From contig WEDG01011602.1 of NCBI GenBank assembly GCA_017591395.1, forward strand, positions 21,461-85,460: a DNA stretch of 64,000 nucleotides. Direction: 5' to 3'. The translations under genes and the position numbers were made by a program. The stretch is from Schistocephalus solidus (taxonomy: Eukaryota > Platyhelminthes > Cestoda > Diphyllobothriidea > Diphyllobothriidae). This document shows positions 55,600 through 64,000 of the stretch, piece by piece; position 1 is the first letter of the stretch; every line of letters starts with the position of its first letter. The notes under the pieces were generated by a model. It was not told where the DNA came from, did not search any database, and saw only the letters and a program-made list of their open reading frames with translations.

Positions 55600-58340
55600 G
55601 AACTGACAAAGCTGAGCAGTCCATAAAACTAGATGTGCTATCTCATGAAATATCAAGTTAAAAGTTTCTGATTCGAGGAATTTACTTAAGTACGGTTGCA
55701 ATATTACGTATATTTCAGCCAAAGCCCAGGATATTTCAGTCACGCTAGGCTGTCAGCTTTTTAAAGAGTTTCTTTCCGGCCATCAACGAAAACCACACTC
55801 TGTAAAACGTGGCTATTTGAGTAGTATGCATTTTTATAATTGCTTTTCAATGTCTTTATAGATTCAAATATATTTTATCGAAAACAGTCAAAAAGACATC
55901 TGTTTTGTACTTATTTGATAGAGAAGTAGTCTTCTTTCAATTGAATTCTTGAAGAAACGGTATTATTCGGTTTTTAAAATGTTTCTAATTATGAGGTTTT
56001 TGAAGACGCTAAAATGTTGATTCATAAAGCATCGTTTCTGTCCACTTATTACTGCGGCTTATAAAGAATAAAACGTGGTCCAGATCCCTTGAAAGATTTT
56101 GTTAGTATTATATGACGTTTTCCTAATACCGTAGTTAAATAAGTGATTTTCTCTAGACGGAGTATGTACAACATGGAGTATGGAAACCCTGAATGCCTTG
56201 CATTTGTGTTCAAAACTATTTTGGAATCGGAAACGTTTTTCAAAACTGAAAGGTACCCTTTCTTCAATTATAAAAGCGGAAGACAACAAGCATTTCTATC
56301 AAATGCGTACAAGAGGCAATATTTTTCTGCATGTTTTTTCTAAAATATATTCGAATTTTTATAAGGTCATCGAAAATCAACTGGAAAACTACATACCACT
56401 TAAGTAGTATGCTGTATAGAGTGCAGTTTTTCAGTTGGTTCGAAAGAAACTGGTTCAAAAGTCTGTGCCCTGACGTGATTGAAATGCCTTGGGATTAGGC
56501 TGAACGAGCACTAATAGTACAACACTACTTAAGTAACCTTTTCGGCGCGAAAATAATTTGCAACATTTTGACTCGCATTGCATGAGATAGCGTAGCTGTT
56601 GCGTGTGACCATCACTGCAGATATAAATGGCCACAAGAAGTGCAGCTGAGATCTCATATCGTTACAAACGAACCATTGCAGCTTGTATCTCAGTCCTGCG
56701 AAAGTTCGAGTTATCCCGTCAGTTGGCAACCATATAAGCCATGACTCTTGGTGCGTCAGATTAGCCTCTAGCCTTCTGAACACAGGGCAATCACTCACTA
56801 ATGGCTGGAGGACTTAATCTGTTTTATTCGCCGTTTAATTTAACTGTGGGCGTGCAGCTTTTGGTCACGGCTCGGGTTTCCTCAAACGAGGGCATTAGTC
56901 CGGCACACGCTAGGGCTGACCTTGACATCGCCTATTACCGTGGTTGCTAGGGCAGCCCCTTTCGACGAGGGGCCGTCAATCCCTTTTTGGCTCCAGGGCG
57001 GTGGGACGCACACGTGCGTGGTGGGCAGGAACCCACGCTCAGTTTCAGCAGTCATGGCGGAGATTCATGCGTGACCTCGGGACAAGGAGCTCGTGGCGCA
57101 GTGGGTTCGATTCCCGACCAACAGGTCGCGAGTTTGAGCCTCGGGGATGGCAAAATCTTGGGTTGAGTATGCCTGGCTGATGATGGCTGATAAACCAGAA
57201 GTATCCATTCTAGTATCTTTTATCTTCGGCGGGAATGCTGTTCAACCGCGGTGCGAAGAGACTGGTCGTGAGGGGACGAGTATGTCCCATAATGGGGTTG
57301 GTGAACCTCCATCTACCAAAACGTGAGTCGTCAACGCGTATGTCGGACGCGCTGCCGGCCATTAGATAGGAAGAATCGTTTCGCTTACATTCCAATTGAG
57401 CGACCCGGTCTGTTGCTTTGTCAGCCCCTCCACTCCACGCTCTCAAAGTAGCTTTGTCCACCAGCTGCCCAGCTCACCTATGTAAATGTGTAAACGTATA
57501 AGGCAGATAATGTTATGGGACGTAATTAAATGTCCCCAGTGGATAGCCAACCTTTGATCTTAGTAAGACAGCTGTGAACGGCCGTGTGGAGCCGAGACAC
57601 AACAGGAAAACATAACTTCCTGCTGCAAGGCTCTATACCACAGCCCCAGATATGGCACAGATATCGCAATTTCCTTTTCAGTCAAGGGCATGCCCCAGAA
57701 GCCACTCGTTTTTTTCGCGTATTATTCATTGCTTCCGAAGACCTATTCCTGTCCGAAGCCGAAAGCTCAGACAACTTTGCTTACTGCTGCGACAACATTA
57801 GGTAACGTGACTCATGAGAGCTTAGTCCTAATTCTGGAATATTATTTTGGTTTGGAAGACTTACGTAGGCGAAGTTGTGATATAGATTATTGATATTTCG
57901 GTCATGCCGGCTTTCGAATACGCGTATTGCCGATCGCTTGCGGAAATCACACGCTTTAATTAATGGCTACTTAAGTAGCATGTATTTTTCCATTGATTTG
58001 CCATGAGCTTATAAATCCAAACAAATTTCGTTTGAACCCGGGGATAGCCACCCCTGCCCTTATAACAACAAGCGTTTCGCTAAATCCCAGGGGGTTTTCC
58101 GCGCGCTAACCCTAAGATTAACCATAACGTTACCAGCCGAATGACAGTAGTGATAAGAATAAGGGAGATTGGAATGACCTGTGTCCTGCCTACATTTCAT
58201 AGAAAACGTAGGCGAAAATATCCTTTCCTGTACTCCTTTTGCAGCACCTTAAGTCTTATTCACATTTTCTGGTTGAAAAAGTTTGTCTTTCAGTCTCAAA
58301 AAGTTTTTCGATCCTCAACTCACTTTTAACCCGATTAGGT
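55600..58340. repeat. Diverged relatives of the foldback arms and spacer
   Basis: At 55640-55960 and 57890-58340 short ordered blocks resemble the foldback: 'ctcatgaaatatcaagttaa', 'aatttacttaagtacggttg', 'acttaagtagcatgtatttt' and 'aatatcctttcctgtactcc' (compare 'aatatcatttcttgtactct' at 53605). Between them, 56040-56800 shows only AT-rich sequence with no recognised feature. These are likely decayed copies of the same transposon family. Confidence 0.45.
57085..57235 (+). repeat. SINE-like unit, family 1
   Basis: Head 'gagctcgtggcgcagtgggt' (A-box), B-box side 'aggtcgcgagtttgagcctc', body 'gatggctgataaaccagaag' and end 'cggcgggaat'. Plus orientation, moderately decayed. Confidence 0.65.
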
Positions 58341-58552
58341 GTTATATTTGCGTTCAGAGTTTCCGGCGGAGAAGTTTTACACTTATCACTTAAGGAAAAT
58401 CACACATTTTCTTATGTTATTAAGAAAGACCAGTAGAGGGGTCCTACAATTTCACAATGGATATTGACCACGTTATATAACTCATAGGGAATATAATTCA
58501 ATGGACAGATACGAGGCTATTCAAACAGACGTTTGATGGTCTGAGACGTTGG

Positions 58553-58830
58553 TTGGTAGGCGCTCACCGATTGCATACTGCACTCAATTGTGCCGTTCTG
58601 TCCTGGAGCTCATTCTCGAGCCTCGCTAGCACCCACACAGTGTCTAGTAAGATAAGCAGTTGAACAATACAGACAAAGACTAGGGAGAATGGAATGGCTG
58701 CTTCTGGCTTATAAGCCATCATCAGTCAGACATACTCAACCCCATTTATTGCGCCACCCGAGGCTCGAACCCACGACTTGTTGATTGGAAGTTCAATACT
58801 CTAACCATGAACTCACGGGCTCATGGTCTT
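58553..58830 (-). repeat. SINE-like unit, family 1, with module
   Basis: The module 'ggcgctcaccgattgcatac' (58558) and 'gagctcattctcgagcctcg' is followed by 'cagacaaagactagggagaa', body 'agccatcatcagtcagacat' and the head complement 'gaggctcgaacccacgactt'. It has the same order as at 4.0-4.4 kb. Confidence 0.65.
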
Positions 58831-59616
58831 CTCTCGCATTCTTAAGTGAACTCCTCCTTGACTGAGCAGACTGCCAGATCTATCAGCTAGTTATTTTTGA
58901 TGTTTATTTTTCCCATTTTCCCATTTTACGAAGTAAAAGGGAAACAATTGATATGCAGTCACGAATTTTTGGCCCCAGCTCCTGTCTGAGTTTAATTAAC
59001 TCCGCATTTACGTCGCTGAAAAAAATCATTTCGGTCTGCCCGTGGTAGTAAAAGATTGAACGAGCCAAGGATAATTATGTATGTCCCTTGTTTTTCCCTC
59101 GACGATCTTAACCCACGTCAACTCCTGACAAGAGTTATTAGTAAAAACAATGCTACTTTTATTTTGTGAATACTATTTGTATTGTGTATATTGTTGAGAG
59201 CACGCACACTCAAGTAAATGACACACCAGCATATAAACAATAGGGTTTTCAAAGGCGTTACCTACTCCCCTCACCAAATAAACTGAAAATGCCCACTTAC
59301 TCTCAACAAAAGCAATATAACTTCTGCACAGAGACAACCACACGCCATGGAGCAGGGTCGAGCTGGGTCTCGACGCTGCGTGACGAGCGGACAGGCAGGT
59401 TACTTAGGTCCGAGAACAATAGGAACAATGCCTAGTGCATCTTGGGAATCGTGAAAGTATGCATTGTACTCATAATTCCCCACCCCGCTCGCTTTGACTA
59501 GGCAGTGGCTTTTCAGTGCGGCGCCTTTTCAACTGTCGCTATGCTAAAGTGCTTTCTCTGTCTAAAGCAGTCAGCGCACCGTCAGCGTACAAATTTGGCA
59601 TGGAAATATTTGCTCA

Positions 59617-59792
59617 GTGAGGGATTTTGGCAGATTTGAATAATTCCTTTTGACCCACTTGTGTAAATCTTGGCGGCCTCGAGTGGGATTCGATACGCTA
59701 AGCAGGGAAAGGCTTTAGTACGCCAACGCTCTAGCCATACTGATCTATAAGTGGGTCAAAGGAATTATTCAAATCTGCCAAAAATCCTCAAA
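59617..59792. repeat. Hairpin-forming copy of tRNA-headed repeat family 2
   Basis: Left arm 'ttggcagatttgaataattc' then 'ttttgacccactt' (59626-59662) and right arm 'aagtgggtcaaaggaattat' then 'tcaaatctgccaaaaatcct' (59751-59790) are inverted copies about 45 bases long. They enclose a degraded tRNA-like segment ('cttggcggcctcgagtggga', 'aacgctctagccatactg'). This could be a head-to-head SINE pair or a MITE-like unit. Confidence 0.6.
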
Positions 59793-61100
59793 GTAATTTA
59801 TTGTGCCTGGTAGTCATCTCGTGAATTCTAGATAGATTGCTAAGGAAATCCTGCTTTGGGCAGTCAGCTTACTGTATCAGAATTGGTGGATTCCATATGT
59901 TGCAGTAGGCTTGGCGAGTAACTTTGACCAAGTGTGATTAAACTCACGGCAAAAATCGTTTTCTCTTTCCGATGACAGTGGAGACCGAGGAGTCTGACTA
60001 CGTCATCATCAGACTGAACGTTGTACTGGCGTTATAGTTGTCAAAGTTTTTAGATAAAAAGGCAGATGCAGAAAGTCCGGTTGAGTTTTCGCAAAAATGC
60101 GGGTTTCGGCCGTTTACTATCTGATTTGCGGGAAGACAAAGAAGGAGAGGACGGCAGAGGAAAACGTCAACGGAAGAAGAAGATGCGGTAAGAGCACAAT
60201 AGCGCGTCGGAATAAATGCGCAAACCTGATGCAACCTTGTGTCCAGGCGCGCCGGTTTCACGAACATACCTTGAATCAAAATCTTGACATTGTATGCTGT
60301 AGACCACTGCTGAATGTTCCGTTACTGGGTAGTAGCGGAGAAGCCTAATAGCCGGAGTCCCTGAGTAAACGCACAAACCCGGCCGCCTGTCTTTACGGGA
60401 ACCGTGGTAATAGGGTTTTATGGGTGGGGCAAAACATAAAAACGGAGAATGTAATGAAATAATTGTAAAATTGTAAGTGAAGATGAATAAAATGAGGTGG
60501 AAACAACCCGCGGAATACGAAACAGGCATACAAGTCATCCAATAAGTAGAAAGAGTTTGAATGAACTGTTCTCATTGGAATAAAAATAAAATAAACCTGA
60601 ACAGCGGAAGTCTGAGCCAATGGGAAGAGGTGGACCTAGGAAGCGCCTAGATGGAAATCATTGAAATGGGAACCAGCGAAGGCGATTCGGAGATTCGAAC
60701 TCCTGCCGCAGAAACGCAGAGAGTCGATGCTAAGCACGTAATCAAAGGGATGATTGTGTGGGTAAAGGGGAGTAGAGTGAAGCAAAAGCACACACAGGTC
60801 GTAGTACTGAAACCGTTCAGGGCGAGGCTTTCGCTCTGATAGGTGCGCCCGGACCCGCATACCAGAGCCAAAGTCGGTCCAGCGGCTGGCGGGCTGCGGT
60901 TGGAAGCGGCTGTTGTGGGTTAGCGAACATAATGTCCGGAGAAGGGACTAGAGAGGGAAAGAGGGGGCGCAAAGGGGGAGTTAAAGACCAGCATCAAGCC
61001 ATTCGACACCCTAACCACCACCGAAAGGAAGGCCACCCTACCTAACTGCCCCTCCCAAACTCCCATTCAAACAGACACGCTGTTCGACCTCCTAACACCA

Positions 61101-61658
61101 ATGATACGAGAAAAGCTGGGCGAGACAACACGAGACGAACGACTTAGCTTAACAGAAGTCGAGTCAAAGGACAGCTGCAGAAGGTTGCGTAACCGTAAAA
61201 GTGGCGACTTTGGCTACGGGCGAAAGGTCTATGTAAAAGCAGCCGAATTCTCTGGTAACCGTTTCACCAGCGGCGGTAAGAGACGAAAGGGGAGACGTAA
61301 CGCGACACTACGCAAGCCGTTCAGCGCCAAATCGCTGATACGGAACAAAGCCAAATCCCTAATAACGGCTCCGCTGAAATCCCGTGCGCAGGAAGAGCGC
61401 TATCTAACTCCAGCGCCTCCAGCCGGGACACTGCTGGAACCGGCTTATCGAGCAGACCGTATAACCGCGCGCCGCAGCGGGAAAGCAAAACAACAGCTGC
61501 GCCAACCCTATCCGCGTTCGATGCTCTTGTTTCCCGAAGCAACATTCTCACCGTCACATGAGCTCAACGCGACTGCGGCGCACGACGCTGCGTCCGCACA
61601 GAGCAGTACGAGCATCAGCACCCTGCTCCAGAAGCCCGACCCTCTTACCGAAACGTAG
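61101..61658 (+). CDS. Unrecognised 185-codon ORF in GC-rich DNA
   Basis: Starts 'MIREKLGETTRDERLSLTEV' and ends 'LLQKPDPLTET'. It is rich in Arg, Lys, Ser and Ala with a basic centre (residues about 55-100). I do not recognise it and see no domain, signal peptide or membrane segment. The surrounding 60.85-62.25 kb is GC- and CpG-rich compared with its neighbours, which could keep frames open by chance. A minus-strand frame of 177 codons (61645-62178) is equally long. It is a possible first exon or repeat, at low confidence. Confidence 0.2.
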   Translation: MIREKLGETTRDERLSLTEVESKDSCRRLRNRKSGDFGYGRKVYVKAAEFSGNRFTSGGKRRKGRRNATLRKPFSAKSLIRNKAKSLITAPLKSRAQEERYLTPAPPAGTLLEPAYRADRITARRSGKAKQQLRQPYPRSMLLFPEATFSPSHELNATAAHDAASAQSSTSISTLLQKPDPLTET

Positions 61659-62269
61659 CTAGCTGGGCTGCAAATGGGTCGCAGCGCAGCACGGTGAACG
61701 CGGCCTGGTGCAAGGGCGCGTGTGTGTGCACGACGCCCTCAAAAGGCTTCCCGCGAAGCCGTAACCGGCAACCTACCTGAAGCACGGCCCGATAAACTGA
61801 GGATGATCGGCGCGCTAACAGGCGCGCACAGCCTTTGCACCCAACCCATGAAAGCGAGGGCGGTTGCAATCCGAGGGTGCGGCCGGCCCGGATGAGTAGG
61901 AAAGCAAAGCCAGGTGACCCTCGCACGAGATTAACCAAGAGCCGAGGACAGAAAGCCGAGACTACAGGCCTGACCGTCGGCACGCGGGAGGCCAGCGGTG
62001 ACCACCATGCCTGATGGCTAAAACTGCTCGTTAAAGTAGCGCTGTGCAGGCAGCCTGACCGCAGTGGCAGGCCAGGCTCTGGGCCTGGGAGCTGGATCTC
62101 GCGCAAAGATAGGCCGGTGGCGCAGTGGTGAAGCTCAGTCATAGGCTGGCATAAAGGTGAGCCTGAGGTGGGCCACACCTTGCTGATCGTGACCGTGACA
62201 CCTACGTGCGTAGGTAACGCGTGACTAAGGGCACGGAAGCGGCAAAGAGATGACTTTGGGCTGATCCTA

Positions 62270-63130
62270 CACCTAAAACCCTAACCTCGTCCCTAGCTTA
62301 TAGAAACCCTAATCGTGAAGCCCTATGTACATAAACTCTAGCGTTCGTGAAGCCTGCCGTTGGCACTACCAATAACAAGCAAACCTGGGCGCTGGCGGTA
62401 ATCGTAGCGCAAACCTAAAGCGTAAACCTGTTCACTCCAGCTGAGACGAGTGCAGCTAACAAGCTTCAAACATAACCCTGCTCTTACCTTAAAACCAACC
62501 TAATCTTAGCCTGACGCCCAGCCACCAGCGTAATCATGGCACTTACTCTAAATCACATGGCATCACCCTTACGCGCCTAGCGCAACCTAAATCCCTAGCA
62601 AAGTGGCCTAAACCCACAACACAGCCTAAGTACACGCTGCCTTGGCCTAAAGCCTGACCCCTGGCCACTCGTGCTGCTCCTAGCATAGGCAGCGCTAACC
62701 CTAATAATGCTAACGCTAAGCATACCTTGACTTTAACCTGGCACTATAAGAGCTAGCAAAGCTTATGCTCTAACACAGAACATAACCCTATCGCTATTAC
62801 CCGAGGAATTAACCCTGACCCCCAAACCCTAACATGAACCTAACACTAACCTACTACACATAACCCTAACCCCAAGCTTAGCCCCAACACTAAATCTAAC
62901 GCTAAACCTAAACTAACCTAACGGTAACGCTACCTAACGCTAGCCATGCTTTAGCCCTAACACCAAGCCCGACCCTAACCCTCAGCCCTAACACTGAGCT
63001 AAAAGCCTAAACTCGAGCTTTAAATCTTTAACCTAACCCTCACGCCTGCCATAAACGTAAACCGCACAACACCAAACTATAGCTGCACTGAAGCTTACCC
63101 AAACCATGCCCCTGACCCTCATGGAGTCCT
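62270..63130. repeat. Interstitial degenerate telomere-like (CCCTAA)n region
   Basis: About 860 bases dominated by CCTAA/CCCTAA units with substitutions, for example 'ccctaacatgaacctaacac' and 'taaccctaaccccaagctta'. Animal telomere repeats are TTAGGG, so this is consistent with a decayed internal telomeric array. Weaker tracts of the same kind occur at 5285-5470, 12420-12620 (opposite strand), 9890-9965 and 40740-40830. Confidence 0.75.
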
Positions 63131-64000
63131 AGCGCCCACACGTAGCTCTCACCCTAACTGCTATAGCCCTGGAAGCCAGGCAGTAACCTCGGCGAGACAC
63201 AGAGCCCTGATCGTGAAGCTGGAAGCCTAAGCGTAGACCTTTACCCCAATCCAGAAACGGTGGCTCCAGAGCCCTAAGCCGTAACATCGGCGGTCGCGCT
63301 GGCCGTAGGGAAAAGGAATCAGTATAGCTGCTGCCAAGGTGCACGGCCACGTAGATGTATGCCTAGCCCGAAGAAGATTGCGTGACCTAGCCGTGAAAAG
63401 CACTGAGCCAGCTCCTAACCGCATTGAAAAGTCAGAGGCCAATCCTAAAGGCACAGCACTGAGTTGCAGAAGTCGTTAGGCAACGCATGCTGTGGAGTAT
63501 CGGCTACCCAAAGTCCTAACCTTTGCCAAATGGGCCTAATGAACAAGCATCCCAAATCCCAACCACGGAAGCAGGTGCTACTTGCCAGTTACGCTCATGC
63601 CCGTAATCAAAGGGACAAATTATTGTGAAGGTCGGGAAATCCACGGGCCGTGGCTTTGAGAACCGTCGGAGGCTTCTCTGGCAGAGCCAAGAATGGCAGT
63701 TTGGGCCTCTAATAGCAGAGTAAATGACCAGAGTACGCTAGCAAGCTATGTGTGACAGCGTGATTGGACTTTCAGGAACAAATTCAGAGGAACCCATAAG
63801 TTGGGGCCCAGTGCGTTCGGGTGCAGCCAGCCAGATAATGGAAAGCACGCAAGCCCTCTCATGACGATGAACCAAGAACTGAGGGATAAAATGTCTGATG
63901 ATCTTAAACTTTCAGGAATACGCCTCTGTTAATTTGGTGGCAAAAACAAGTGGTTAAAGTTGGCTGGAGCGTTGACTGTACTAGCCAATGCGTAACGCAC
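63131..64000. other. No recognised feature
   Basis: Unique-looking sequence after the telomere-like region. The short ORFs here show no recognisable motif. Confidence 0.5.

Noticed and set aside
60670..60760. tRNA-like B-box 'gattcgaactcc' on the complement
   Set aside because: No acceptor stem or A-box could be paired convincingly.
61645..62178. 177-codon minus-strand ORF in GC-rich DNA
   Set aside because: No motif; part of it reads through a repeat with 'ggtggcgcagtggtgaagct', and long frames are expected by chance in GC-rich sequence.

Overview
The window looks like eukaryotic, repeat-rich animal DNA. It contains one multi-exon host gene with GT-AG introns embedded in retroelement, Penelope, mariner and tRNA-derived repeat debris. 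The combination of apurinic-endonuclease LINEs, GIY-YIG Penelope-like elements and interstitial TTAGGG-like tracts suggests a parasitic flatworm, most likely a large-genome cestode of the Spirometra/Dibothriocephalus/Schistocephalus type. That assignment is inference from element style, not from a search.

Host gene. The plus strand from 6678 to 39631 carries the C-terminal three quarters of VPS50 (syndetin, also CCDC132), the EARP tethering-complex subunit. I could place 16 exons: 6678-6800, 11513-11702, 13196-13363, 15439-15653, 15743-15841, 15898-15988, 16121-16194, 17672-17852, 18142-18217, 20844-20935, 21594-21620, 24488-24634, 24718-24869, 32963-33326, 36528-36637 and 39415-39631. All join in phase and give about 774 residues ending in TAG. 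The N-terminal exons (roughly 200-330 residues by comparison with the human protein) were not found and probably lie left of the window.

Mobile elements. Three copies of one LINE-like family are present: A (1 to about 3690, minus, running off the window), B (about 28255-32740, minus, inside VPS50 intron 24870-32962) and C (about 46209-51465, plus, downstream of VPS50). The family encodes an APE-type endonuclease, a reverse transcriptase and C-terminal C2H2 zinc fingers in what was one long reading frame. Copies B and C also share a roughly 1.5 kb 3' tail containing a tandem duplication with a period near 690 bp. All three copies are broken by stops, frameshifts or deletions. Solo pieces of the same tail are scattered elsewhere (7.0, 9.2, 19.2, 27.9, 35.8, 55.5 kb).

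Other repeats. A mariner transposase remnant lies at 19740-20262. Penelope-like remnants lie at 27357-27779 and 37080-38880, the latter split by two tandem SINE-like units. A tRNA-derived SINE-like family has at least nine copies, and in two places the copies are tandem dimers. A tRNA-Lys-like sequence sits at 35942-36014, and a second tRNA-headed repeat occurs at 54860-54985 and 59617-59792. A 2.8 kb foldback element with arms of about 1.2 kb occupies 52021-54830. Degenerate telomere-like tracts are strongest at 62270-63130.

Layout: 1-3.7 kb LINE copy A; 3.7-6.6 kb repeats and a pyrimidine tract; 6.7-39.6 kb VPS50 with repeat-filled introns; 39.6-46.2 kb intergenic repeats with a weak minus-strand exon candidate; 46.2-51.5 kb LINE copy C; 52.0-54.8 kb foldback element; 54.9-60.8 kb its relatives and SINE-like repeats; 60.8-62.3 kb GC-rich DNA with an unrecognised ORF; 62.3-63.1 kb telomere-like DNA; 63.1-64.0 kb nothing recognised. 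No CRISPR, operon or bacterial feature was seen.
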